A stretch of 64,000 nt of DNA from Hahnella lacustris. Lineage in GTDB: Bacteria > Pseudomonadota > Gammaproteobacteria > Burkholderiales > Burkholderiaceae_A. This document shows, in pieces, positions 7,896 through 15,346 of this stretch. The position numbers and the translations under genes are program-made. The DNA is taken from NCBI GenBank assembly GCA_965194655.1, contig OZ239148.1:620001-684000 (forward strand), read 5' to 3'. Positions within the stretch are counted from its first letter, which is position 1; each line of letters opens with the position of its first letter. The notes under the pieces are model-generated. The model did not search any database, was not told the origin of the DNA, and saw only the letters and a program-made list of their open reading frames with translations.

Positions 7896-9275
7896 TTATT
7901 GAGGAGTGGGTGGTGAGGCGAGTACAGCTCTTTTTCTAAGAAGCATCAGGGTCATGCCCAGCAACAACAACTCCACAGAATAAACCACGGCGTAAGACAT
8001 TCCAGCACTCAGGAAATTCCCTGCAACGTCTTTCAGGATTCCACCGCTGGCCATGCCGAGTCCTGCTGCAGTTGCCTGGAGCGCCCCCCAGAGGCCGAGC
8101 GCGAGTCCGGATTGCCCCTCTGGTGCGCTGAGTATGGTGGCTGTGAGGGTTCCGTGCCCGAAGAGTCCTGCGCCGAGGCCTATGCCAAAAACTGCGGCCG
8201 AGAAAAGCAGGTCGGAGTGAAGGGGGGCGGCCAGAATGACCAGCGCAAAGCCAGGTGCACCCACCCAAGCGGAGAGGCGGGTGAGCTGATAGGGACAGTC
8301 GCCTCGTCCCAGGCGCTGTGAGGCCCACCAAAAGCCCACCAGGCTGCCCAGCGCGAGGGTGGCCGTGAGTCGAGTGGTTGCGGACACACTCAAGCCCAGC
8401 ACTTCGCCTCCGTAGGGCTCCAGCAGAACCTCCTCCATGGTGAAGGCCAGGGTGCCAACGAAGACGGTGGCCAGCCAGAGGCGCTGGGAGCGCGAGGGGG
8501 CCAGCTTCGAGATGCTCTCCCAGAATCCCAGTTCGTCTTGGATTGGCCGAACCGCTCGAGCACGGTCTCGCGGCTCCTGCTTCCAGAGTGCGAGCGTGTT
8601 GAGGAGCAGCGTGGTGACCGCTGCGCCCTGAATCACTTGAATGAGGCGTCCGTGGCTATAGTCTTCAAGCAAGTGCCCAAAGAGGAGGGCGCTCATGGCC
8701 ATGCCCATCAAGAGCGTCACATACATGAGGCCGACCATCTTGGGCTTCGATGGCTCTGCGGTGAGGTCGGTGGCCAGCGCGAGACCAGCGGTTTGAACGG
8801 TGTGAAGACCTGCCCCAACCAAAAGGAACGCTGCACCTGCAGCCAGGTAGCCCACCCAGAGGGGGGCTTGGGCAGATTGCCCAGCACCCGCGAGAACCAA
8901 CAGGGCAAACGGCATGATGGCAAAGCCACCAAACTGAGCCATGGTGCCTCGCCAGATGTAGGGAACCCTGCGCCAGCCGAGTTCCGAGCGGTGACGATCC
9001 GAGTGAAATCCGATGAGGGCGCGAAAGGGTGCGAAAAGAATCGGGAGCGACACCATGATCGCCACCAAGGTGGTGGGCACCTTGAGCTCGACAATCATGA
9101 CGCGATTGAGGGTGCCCAGGAGAAGCACCATGGCCATACCCACGGAGACCTGAAAGAGGGAGAGTCTCAGCAGCCGGCTGAGTGGGAGGTCGGCAGTGGC
9201 GACATCTGCAAATGGGAGGAACGACGAGGCGAGGCGGAAACGCCGAGGGGTCAGACCAAGGTCGGGTTCGCGCAT
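7896..9275 (-). CDS. pucC: PucC-family light-harvesting complex assembly protein (MFS-type)
   Basis: PucC proteins are 12-helix membrane proteins of the bacteriochlorophyll-delivery branch of the major facilitator superfamily, needed for LH2 assembly and accumulation. The 459-residue sequence is hydrophobic throughout and contains the family signature in the loop after helix 2, IGFHSDRHRSELGWRRVPY, then IWRGTM. It lies 81 bp downstream of pucA, separated by a strong hairpin. Related paralogues (LhaA for LH1, Bch2/ORF428) share this fold; adjacency to LH2 genes makes PucC the best name. The start at 9275 keeps a cytosolic N-terminus of about 30 residues before helix 1. Confidence 0.92.
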   Translation of the reverse strand: MREPDLGLTPRRFRLASSFLPFADVATADLPLSRLLRLSLFQVSVGMAMVLLLGTLNRVMIVELKVPTTLVAIMVSLPILFAPFRALIGFHSDRHRSELGWRRVPYIWRGTMAQFGGFAIMPFALLVLAGAGQSAQAPLWVGYLAAGAAFLLVGAGLHTVQTAGLALATDLTAEPSKPKMVGLMYVTLLMGMAMSALLFGHLLEDYSHGRLIQVIQGAAVTTLLLNTLALWKQEPRDRARAVRPIQDELGFWESISKLAPSRSQRLWLATVFVGTLAFTMEEVLLEPYGGEVLGLSVSATTRLTATLALGSLVGFWWASQRLGRGDCPYQLTRLSAWVGAPGFALVILAAPLHSDLLFSAAVFGIGLGAGLFGHGTLTATILSAPEGQSGLALGLWGALQATAAGLGMASGGILKDVAGNFLSAGMSYAVVYSVELLLLGMTLMLLRKRAVLASPPTPQ

Positions 9276-9300
9276 GATGCGAGCAGCGGTTTCCTGGGGT

Positions 9301-9333
9301 CTGTTGAGCTGAGAGACATCCTCAGGTCAACAG
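9301..9333 (-). promoter_or_regulatory. Intercistronic stem-loop between pucA and pucC
   Basis: In the mRNA sense the sequence reads CTGTTGA-C-CTGAG, a seven-base loop, then CTCAG-C-TCAACAG: a 12-pair stem with one internal C-C mismatch. There is no T tract, so it is more likely an RNA-stability or processing element protecting the pucBA part than a full terminator. Such hairpins after antenna structural genes are known in puf and puc operons. Confidence 0.7.
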
Positions 9334-9356
9334 AGCCAGCTCTGCAAAGCGGTCGA

Positions 9357-9572
9357 TTAACGCTTCACAGCAGCAGGGGCTGCCGGGGCTGCCCCTGGGG
9401 TTTCTACAACGGCAGCCGAACGAACTGGCTCACCATTGAGGAAGCGCTTCACCCAGGTTGTGTTGGTGGTAATGGCCAAGTGGACCAGGAAAGATCCAAT
9501 GGCAACTGCCGCCAAGAACATGGGAATGCCCACGGAGGGCTTCACGACACACCACATTTTTCCGTAGATCAT
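9357..9572 (-). CDS. pucA: Light-harvesting LH2 alpha polypeptide
   Basis: This is the alpha subunit of the peripheral LH2 antenna, a single-pass membrane polypeptide. It aligns without gaps to the Rhodoblastus acidophilus LH2 alpha chain as I recall it: GK-W-VVKP-GIP near the N-terminus, the bacteriochlorophyll ligand His31 in LVHLAI, and TTW at 38-40. Positions 44-45 are Phe-Leu instead of the Tyr-Trp of B800-850 complexes. After Gly47 comes an unusual Ala/Pro-rich extension of about 24 residues, making it 71 residues rather than about 53. An AAGGAG sequence precedes the ATG, which lies 10 bp after the pucB stop. Confidence 0.95.
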   Translation of the reverse strand: MIYGKMWCVVKPSVGIPMFLAAVAIGSFLVHLAITTNTTWVKRFLNGEPVRSAAVVETPGAAPAAPAAVKR

Positions 9573-9582
9573 GTCGCGCTCC

Positions 9583-9735
9583 TTAACCCAGCCAAGGGGA
9601 ATAAATGTACGCCAGCAAATGAGCGAAGGCCGCGATCATCCCGAAGAACTGGGTTCCTTGGATCAGATTACGGTGAATTTCCTCCGACTCGGCCTCTGTC
9701 AAGCCCGTGGGCCAGACTTTTTCTTTGTCAGTCAT
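9583..9735 (-). CDS. pucB: Light-harvesting LH2 beta polypeptide (50 residues)
   Basis: The product starts MTDKEKVWPTGLTEAESEEIH and ends SPWLG. It matches LH2 beta chains such as Rhodobacter PucB in the VWP-GLT start, the two histidines His21 and His39 eighteen residues apart (the latter, in AHLLA, is the B850 ligand) and the terminal PWLG. One membrane helix covers about residues 25-45. AAGGAG lies seven bases before the ATG. It is the first gene of the minus-strand pucB-pucA-pucC operon and sits directly below the promoter with two PpsR-type palindromes. Confidence 0.96.
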   Translation of the reverse strand: MTDKEKVWPTGLTEAESEEIHRNLIQGTQFFGMIAAFAHLLAYIYSPWLG

Positions 9736-9760
9736 CTTCACACTCCTTATATAAAGGGAT

Positions 9761-9773
9761 ACCCCTTCGGGGT
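9761..9773 (-). promoter_or_regulatory. Hairpin at the 5' end of the puc mRNA
   Basis: The sequence ACCCC-GAA-GGGGT forms a five-pair hairpin in the mRNA sense, within about a dozen bases of the predicted transcription start, 26 bases before the pucB start codon. A hairpin at the 5' end can shield an mRNA from decay. A second weak symmetry, CCTT-TATAT-AAGG (9744-9756), includes the ribosome site. Confidence 0.5.
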
Positions 9774-9776
9774 GTG

Positions 9777-9794
9777 TGTAGATTTAACTAGACA
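9777..9794 (-). promoter_or_regulatory. PpsR/CrtJ-type operator, downstream palindrome
   Basis: TGT-N12-ACA, the core consensus of the photosynthesis repressor PpsR/CrtJ. In the minus-strand reading it is TGTCTAGTTAAATCTACA, so one half has the full TGTC. It covers the proposed -10 box of the pucB promoter and lies 8 bp from the second palindrome. Confidence 0.75.
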
Positions 9795-9808
9795 TATCAA
9801 TTTGTCAA
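9780..9808 (-). promoter_or_regulatory. Sigma-70-like promoter of the pucBAC operon
   Basis: TTGACA (9808-9803, a perfect -35) is followed after 16-17 bases by TAAATC/AAATCT as a weak -10 box. Both boxes are overlapped by the two TGT-N12-ACA palindromes, the arrangement expected for PpsR/CrtJ repression. The predicted start is near 9773, giving a leader of about 37 bases before pucB. Confidence 0.6.
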
Positions 9809-9820
9809 GCTGCAGTGACA
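9803..9820 (-). promoter_or_regulatory. PpsR/CrtJ-type operator, upstream palindrome (perfect TGTC-N10-GACA)
   Basis: TGTC (9803-9806), ten bases, GACA (9817-9820): a perfect PpsR/CrtJ palindrome whose left half, on the minus strand, is the -35 box TTGACA. PpsR/CrtJ represses antenna and pigment genes under oxygen (and, in AppA-containing species, light). Confidence 0.8.
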
Positions 9821-9837
9821 CATTTGTCTAGGGCGGT

Positions 9838-9853
9838 GTGAGGAGTCCCTCAC
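9838..9853 (-). terminator. Small hairpin over the mmsA stop codon
   Basis: GTGAGG-GACT-CCTCAC forms a six-pair stem with a four-base loop spanning the mmsA stop. There is no following T tract, so it is at best a weak terminator or an RNA 3'-end element separating mmsA from the puc promoter region. Confidence 0.35.
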
Positions 9854-11355
9854 TTTGAGGTTGGCATGACAAATTCCGCTCCCTTTTCAATGCTTTCCGG
9901 CCAGCGCTGCATGATGGATTTCTGTCGGGTGTAGAACCGGACCCCCTCTTCTCCATAGGCGTGAGTGTCTCCAAAAAGAGACTTTTTCCATCCACCAAAG
10001 CCGTGCCAAGCCATGGGAACGGGGATGGGCACATTGATTCCCACCATGCCCACCTGGATTCGACGGCTGAATTCTCGAGCGATGTTGCCGTCCCGAGTGA
10101 AGCAAGAGACCCCATTGCCAAATTCATGATCATTGATGAGCTGGACCGCTTCACTGAAGTCATGGACCCGCACACAGGACAAAACAGGTCCGAAAATTTC
10201 CTCGCGATAGATCTTCATGTGGGGTTTGACATGGTCAAACAAGGTTCCCCCAAGCCAGAAGCCTTCAGCACAGCCCTCGCCCATTGTGCTGGTGTCGGGA
10301 TTGCGGCCGTCTACCAAGAGCGTTGCCCCCTCCCTGACTCCGGACTCGATGTAGCCCTCAATCCGTGCTTTGGCTTGGGATGTCACGATGGGTCCCATTT
10401 CCGCCTCAGCGCGAAGCCCATTCATGATCTTGAGCTGACGGGCCCGCTCGGCAAGCTTAGGCATGATCCGGTCGGCCACATTCCCCACCAAGACGGCCAC
10501 GCTGATGGCCATGCAACGCTCCCCAGCAGAGCCGTAGGCTGCACCGGTCAGGGCATCGACCACCTGGTCCAGGTCTGCGTCGGGCATGACCACCATGTGG
10601 TTCTTGGCACCGCCCAGCGCCTGCACACGTTTGCCATTCCTCGCGCCACGCTCATAGATGAAGTTCGCAATGGGGGTGGAGCCGACAAAGCTCACGGCCT
10701 GCACCTGGGGATGGTCTAGGAGCGCTTCAACGGAGTCCTTATCCCCCTGAATGACGTTAAACACCCCATCGGGCAGCCCAGCCTTCTTCAGCAGTTCCGC
10801 TTGGAGCAGGCTCGCGCTCGGGTCGATGGGGCTGGGCTTGAGGATGAAGGTGTTGCCGCAGGCGATCGCCACGGGATACATCCACATGGGCACCATCACG
10901 GGAAAGTTAAATGGGGTGATCCCTGCGACCACCCCAAGCGGCTGGCGGAAGACCCAGTTATCAATGCCGGTGGAGACTTGGTCTGTGAAGGCTCCCTTGA
11001 GCAGCTGGGGGATTCCAGTAGAGAACTCCACAATCTCAATGCCGCGCGTGACCTCGCCCTGCGCATCGCTGAAGACTTTTCCGTGCTCAGCGGTAATGAT
11101 GCGGGCGAGTTCATCTCGGTGTTGGTTGAGCAGCTCCAGGTATTTGAAGAGGATGCGGGCGCGCCGAAGCGGCGGGACCTGAGACCATGATTGGAATGCT
11201 GCCTGGGCGGCCTCGACGGCCAGATCGACCTCCGCGGACCCAGCCAGGCAGACTTCAGCGGTCTGTTGCCCAGTCGCGGGGTTAAAAACAGGCTGACGAC
11301 GAGTGTTTGAGCCAGCGTTGTGCTGACCTGCAATGACGTGAGGGATGAGATTCAT
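9850..11355 (-). CDS. mmsA: Methylmalonate-semialdehyde dehydrogenase (CoA-acylating)
   Basis: MmsA oxidises methylmalonate semialdehyde (from valine) or malonate semialdehyde to propionyl- or acetyl-CoA with NAD+ and CoA. The 501-residue aldehyde dehydrogenase has GITPFNFPVMVPMWM, FVGSTPIA, the catalytic Cys281 in GERCMA, and AKNH where hydrolytic aldehyde dehydrogenases have a general-base Glu; this substitution marks the CoA-acylating branch. No mmsB or other valine-degradation gene is adjacent. It is the gene immediately upstream of the puc promoter in the same direction, with only 29 bp between its stop and the nearer palindrome. Confidence 0.93.
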   Translation of the reverse strand: MNLIPHVIAGQHNAGSNTRRQPVFNPATGQQTAEVCLAGSAEVDLAVEAAQAAFQSWSQVPPLRRARILFKYLELLNQHRDELARIITAEHGKVFSDAQGEVTRGIEIVEFSTGIPQLLKGAFTDQVSTGIDNWVFRQPLGVVAGITPFNFPVMVPMWMYPVAIACGNTFILKPSPIDPSASLLQAELLKKAGLPDGVFNVIQGDKDSVEALLDHPQVQAVSFVGSTPIANFIYERGARNGKRVQALGGAKNHMVVMPDADLDQVVDALTGAAYGSAGERCMAISVAVLVGNVADRIMPKLAERARQLKIMNGLRAEAEMGPIVTSQAKARIEGYIESGVREGATLLVDGRNPDTSTMGEGCAEGFWLGGTLFDHVKPHMKIYREEIFGPVLSCVRVHDFSEAVQLINDHEFGNGVSCFTRDGNIAREFSRRIQVGMVGINVPIPVPMAWHGFGGWKKSLFGDTHAYGEEGVRFYTRQKSIMQRWPESIEKGAEFVMPTSK

Positions 11356-11444
11356 GGTGTGGGGTCAATGGTTTTGTTTTAAGAGGAGGGATCAGGGATG
11401 ATTGTGACTGTGAAGACTCAGCGCGTCATTTCGTATTTCACCTG

Positions 11445-13490
11445 ATGGGGAAAGACTGGCCCGAGGGCTTCAACCGACTCGGCTTGCGTCGCTCGATCGA
11501 TCTCGTACTGCATTTTCCGATCCGATACGAAGATGAATCGCGTGTATGGCCGCTCAGCAGCGTGGTATCAGGTGCGTCCGTCCAGTGTCAGGTTCGCGTG
11601 CTCTCTGCTCGAGTTCAGTTTAAGCCGAGGAGAACCCTGTTGGTGGAAGTCGAGGACGACTCTGGACTTGCCCGCCTCCGATTCTTTTACTTTCACGCTC
11701 AGATTCAGACTCAATTCGAGGTCGGCAAGCAGATCCGTATTCTGGGTGAAGCCCGTCGGTTCGGGGCTCAATTGGAGTTCGTTCATCCCTCAGTCCGTTC
11801 CGGCTGGCTGAGTGCGGAGGACCTGAGCAATCAGCCCTTGGTTCCCATTTATCCCACGACTCAGGGCCTGGCGCAGACGGTGATTCGTCGGCACCTACAG
11901 AGGGCTCTGCAGACATTAGACCTTCGCGAGTGGCTTCCTCCGTCGGTTTTGGATCGTGCCGGAGTCATGCCCCTTCCCGAGGCGCTTGAGCAGATTCACG
12001 CGCCCAGCCTGAGCCGTCATGGAGCTGAGGCGGTTGAGCAGGTGATGCATCGCTCAGGGCCAGCCTGGGATCGAATTCGTCTGGACGAGCTGCTGGCGCA
12101 ACAGCTGGCGCTTCGTTTCGCTCGAGGACGACGCCAGCAACGCAAGGCACCGCCGCTCAGGGACTCGCAGGGGCTGGTCATTCGGCTCTTGCAGGCTCTG
12201 CCCTTTGGGCTGACCCCTGGTCAGGCTGAGGCCTGGCGAGAGGTGAGTCAGGACCTTGGCGCCGATCGTCCGACACATCGACTCATTCAAGGCGATGTGG
12301 GCAGTGGAAAGACGGTCTTGGCCGCGCTCTCTGTGGCCCAGGCAGTTGGCTCCGGTTACCAGGCAGCGGTCATGGCTCCGACAGAGCTCCTGGCCCAACA
12401 GCTTCTCGATAAGCTCTCGGGATGGCTGCGTCCGCTCGGGGTGTCCGTCGAGGCCCTCATGGGGGGGCAGTCTGCACCTGTGCGGCGCGAGGTTCTGTCG
12501 CGGATGGAGTCTGGAGCGGCTCAGGTGGTGGTGGGGACTCATGCGCTCATGCAGAAGGGTGTTCAGTTTTCTCGGCTCGGGCTCGCTCTGGTCGATGAGC
12601 AGCATCGGTTTGGGGTGGCCCAAAGGGTCGCTCTGCGAGAGGGGCAGGACGACGCGGGTGTTCACATTGTGGGGATGTCTGCAACGCCCATCCCCCGGAG
12701 CCTTGCCATGACCTATCTCGCAGATCTCGATGTCTCGGTGATCTCCGATCGTCCGCCAGGGCGCCAGCCGATTCGAACGCGGCTGCTCTCTCAGTCAAGA
12801 CGCGAAGCGCTTCTCGAGCGACTGCTTCACTTCACTCAGACCGAGGGGCAGGCCTACTGGGTTTGTCCCGTGATTGAGGAGCAGCAGGAGGCCGAGAGGG
12901 CCCTCATTGCGTTGGAAGAGACCGAGGCCTGGCTTCGGCCCCACTTTGGCGAGCGAATGGCGGTTGTTCATGGCCGGCTGAGTGGGCCGGAGAAGTCTGC
13001 TGCCATGGCCGCGTTCGCCAGCGGTCAGTGCGTCTTGCTCGTGGCCACGACGGTCATTGAGGTTGGCGTGGATGTGCCGCAGGCTCGTCTCATGGTCATC
13101 GATCATGCCGAGCGATTCGGGTTGGCGCAGCTTCATCAGCTGCGGGGACGAGTGGGCCGCGGGCAGGGGCAGAGTACCTGCATTCTGCTCTACGAAGAGC
13201 CACTCTCTGAGCTGGCAAGAGCCCGCTTAAAAGCCCTCTATGAATGTGAGGATGGGTTCGAGCTGGCGAGGCGAGATCTGGCCATTCGTGGTCCGGGCGA
13301 GTTGCTGGGCACACGACAGTCAGGAGAGCCAGCGCTGCGATACAGCGACCTCACTCAGGATGAGTCGGTGGTGCGGTTTGCGGTAGAGTTTGGCGCACAG
13401 CTGATGCGTGAGGGGCTGGAGCCGAAGATCATGAGCCAGCTTCTCGAACGCTGGGCGTATCGCACAGAAGACTACTTGACGAGTGCCTAG
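11445..13490 (+). CDS. recG: ATP-dependent DNA helicase RecG
   Basis: RecG remodels stalled forks and Holliday junctions. The 681-residue protein has the N-terminal wedge/OB domain (about residues 45-150), Walker A GDVGSGKTVLA, the DEQH box in VDEQHRFGV, MSATPIPRSLAMT (motif III) and the C-terminal QLRGRVGRG motif VI with GELLGTRQSG near the end. Length is normal. It runs directly into oxyR, whose start lies one base after the recG stop; recG-oxyR is a common betaproteobacterial pair. Confidence 0.96.
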   Translation: MGKDWPEGFNRLGLRRSIDLVLHFPIRYEDESRVWPLSSVVSGASVQCQVRVLSARVQFKPRRTLLVEVEDDSGLARLRFFYFHAQIQTQFEVGKQIRILGEARRFGAQLEFVHPSVRSGWLSAEDLSNQPLVPIYPTTQGLAQTVIRRHLQRALQTLDLREWLPPSVLDRAGVMPLPEALEQIHAPSLSRHGAEAVEQVMHRSGPAWDRIRLDELLAQQLALRFARGRRQQRKAPPLRDSQGLVIRLLQALPFGLTPGQAEAWREVSQDLGADRPTHRLIQGDVGSGKTVLAALSVAQAVGSGYQAAVMAPTELLAQQLLDKLSGWLRPLGVSVEALMGGQSAPVRREVLSRMESGAAQVVVGTHALMQKGVQFSRLGLALVDEQHRFGVAQRVALREGQDDAGVHIVGMSATPIPRSLAMTYLADLDVSVISDRPPGRQPIRTRLLSQSRREALLERLLHFTQTEGQAYWVCPVIEEQQEAERALIALEETEAWLRPHFGERMAVVHGRLSGPEKSAAMAAFASGQCVLLVATTVIEVGVDVPQARLMVIDHAERFGLAQLHQLRGRVGRGQGQSTCILLYEEPLSELARARLKALYECEDGFELARRDLAIRGPGELLGTRQSGEPALRYSDLTQDESVVRFAVEFGAQLMREGLEPKIMSQLLERWAYRTEDYLTSA

Positions 13491-13491
13491 G

Positions 13492-14427
13492 ATGACCCTG
13501 ACGGAAATGCGTTACATCGTTGCAGTGGCCCGTGAGCGCCATTTTGGTCGTGCTGCTGAGGCCTGTTTTGTCAGTCAGCCGACCCTCTCTGTGAGCATTA
13601 AGAAGCTCGAGAACGAGCTTGAGGCGCAGATCTTTGAACGGGGTGGCTCTGAGGTGACCCTCACGCCCATTGGTGAACAGCTGGTGGTTCAGGCCCAGCG
13701 CGTGCTGGATGAAGTGGCGCAGATGAAAACCATTGCCGTGCAGGGGAGAGACCCTCTCGTGGGTCCCTTGAAGCTTGGCGTGATTTACACCATCGGGCCC
13801 TATCTGCTTCCACGCATCATGAAGCCCATGATTAAGCAGTACCCCAAGATGCCGCTGATGCTCTTTGAGAACTACACCCATAAGCTCTTAGAGTTGCTGC
13901 GGACCGGAGAGATTGACGCTGCGGTCATGGCAGAGCCCTTCGACACCACTGGGCTCGATCTCATTCCGCTCTACGATGAAGAATTCATCGTCGCGGTCCC
14001 CAAGCCACATCCATGGGCGTCCAAGAAGTCCCTTCCCTCTGAAGATCTGAAGAACGAGACCATGCTCTTGCTGGGGGTTGGCCATTGCTTCCGTGACAAC
14101 GTGCTTGAGGTCTGCCCAGAGTCTGCCCGGTTGTCGCAGAGTTCGGCGGGAATTCAAAAGTCATTCGAGGGCAGTTCACTGGAGACCATTCGACATATGG
14201 TGGCCTCAGGGTTGGGGGTGACGGTCTTGCCGAGGCTTTCGGTGGCAAGCACAGCAGACGCCTTGCTCGCCTTTGTGCCATTCGCCGCACCCGTTCCCAC
14301 GCGTCGGGTCTGCCTGGCCTGGCGAAAGAGTTTCGGGCGGCGCGCGGCGCTCGAGGCGGTTCGTACCCTGATTCAATCGATTGAGCTGCCAGGTTGTACG
14401 CCAGTCTTGCAAACTCGAACACATTGA
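13492..14427 (+). CDS. oxyR: LysR-family peroxide sensor OxyR
   Basis: OxyR activates antioxidant genes when H2O2 forms a disulfide in its regulatory domain. The N-terminal helix-turn-helix (about 1-60) reads TLTEMRYIVAVARERHFGRA and SQPTLSVSIKKLE. Counting from the ATG at 13492, the redox cysteines are Cys199 (GVGHCFRDN) and Cys208 (EVCPE), the same numbers as in E. coli OxyR, which supports both the identity and this start. At 311 residues the length is normal. It could act on mmsA or the puc genes only by inference; no OxyR site was sought. Confidence 0.95.
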   Translation: MTLTEMRYIVAVARERHFGRAAEACFVSQPTLSVSIKKLENELEAQIFERGGSEVTLTPIGEQLVVQAQRVLDEVAQMKTIAVQGRDPLVGPLKLGVIYTIGPYLLPRIMKPMIKQYPKMPLMLFENYTHKLLELLRTGEIDAAVMAEPFDTTGLDLIPLYDEEFIVAVPKPHPWASKKSLPSEDLKNETMLLLGVGHCFRDNVLEVCPESARLSQSSAGIQKSFEGSSLETIRHMVASGLGVTVLPRLSVASTADALLAFVPFAAPVPTRRVCLAWRKSFGRRAALEAVRTLIQSIELPGCTPVLQTRTH

Positions 14428-14446
14428 TCGAGAAGAGGAGCTCAAC

Positions 14447-15346
14447 ATGGCACATGGAGTAGAGGCATCCATCGGGCACACCCCTTTGGTGGAGTTGCTT
14501 CGAGTGGTCGGAGCGGAGAATCACCGCCGAGGCAATCGGATCCTGGGCAAGCTCGAGGGCAATAATCCCGCGGGGTCTGTGAAGGACCGGCCGGCAGTCT
14601 CCATGATCGCCCGCGCGGAGGCTCGAGGAGAGATTCATGCAGGAGACACCCTCATTGAGGCGACCAGCGGAAATACTGGCATTGCATTGGCCATGGCCGC
14701 TGCTATCCGTGGGTACCGAATGGTGCTCATCATGCCTGACAACCTCTCGCTCGAGCGCAGGCAAACCATGCGAGCCTTTGGGGCTGAACTGGTCCTCGTC
14801 AGCCAGAAGGAGGGCATGGAGGGCGCTCGGGATCTGGCGCTGGCCATGCAGGCCCGAGGAGAGGGCAAGGTGCTCGATCAGTTCGCAAATGACGACAATT
14901 GGATGGCCCATTACGAGGGAACCGGCCCAGAGATTTGGCAGGACACACAGGGAAAGGTCACCCACTTTGTCTCGGCCATGGGAACCACTGGCACCATCAC
15001 TGGAGTCTCGCGTTACCTCAAAGAGCAGCATCCGGGCGTCGTGATTGTGGGGGCGCAGCCGGCGGATGGGTCCAGCATTCCGGGCATCCGCAAGTGGGCA
15101 CCTGCCTATGTGCCGCCGATTCGATCCAAGGCCATCATTGATCGAATCGAGGAGGTGACACAGGCGGAGGCGGAGGATATGGCTCGTCGCCTCGCCCGGG
15201 AGGAGGGGCTCTTCTGTGGTCCTTCCGCGGCGGGTGCCTGCGTGATTGCCCTGCGAGTGGCTGAGGAGTTGGAGCAAGCCACCGTGGTCTTTATCGTCTG
15301 CGATCGAGGCGATCGCTACTTGAGCACTGGGCTCTTTCCGGGCTGA
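14447..15346 (+). CDS. cysM: Cysteine synthase B (O-acetylserine sulfhydrylase)
   Basis: This PLP enzyme makes cysteine from O-acetylserine and sulfide or thiosulfate. The PLP lysine is Lys46 in NPAGSVKDRPA; EATSGNTGIALAM and GTTGTITGVSRYL bind the cofactor phosphate. The CysM-type motif DGSSIPGIRKW distinguishes it from CysK. The ATG at 14447 has GAGGAG six bases upstream, giving 299 residues; an in-frame start 66 bases earlier would lie inside oxyR. Its 3' end overlaps the convergent cytochrome gene by 31 bp. Confidence 0.93.
   Translation: MAHGVEASIGHTPLVELLRVVGAENHRRGNRILGKLEGNNPAGSVKDRPAVSMIARAEARGEIHAGDTLIEATSGNTGIALAMAAAIRGYRMVLIMPDNLSLERRQTMRAFGAELVLVSQKEGMEGARDLALAMQARGEGKVLDQFANDDNWMAHYEGTGPEIWQDTQGKVTHFVSAMGTTGTITGVSRYLKEQHPGVVIVGAQPADGSSIPGIRKWAPAYVPPIRSKAIIDRIEEVTQAEAEDMARRLAREEGLFCGPSAAGACVIALRVAEELEQATVVFIVCDRGDRYLSTGLFPG

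Noticed and set aside
8538..9791. Long plus-strand open frame of 417 codons opposite pucC and pucA
   Set aside because: It is antisense to the clear PucC and PucA/PucB coding sequences, is rich in Gly, Arg, Glu and His without any domain, and follows from the low stop-codon density of a GC-rich complementary strand.
13985..15277. Minus-strand open frame of 430 codons across oxyR and cysM
   Set aside because: It crosses two well-identified genes on the other strand and has no recognisable motif or hydrophobic pattern.
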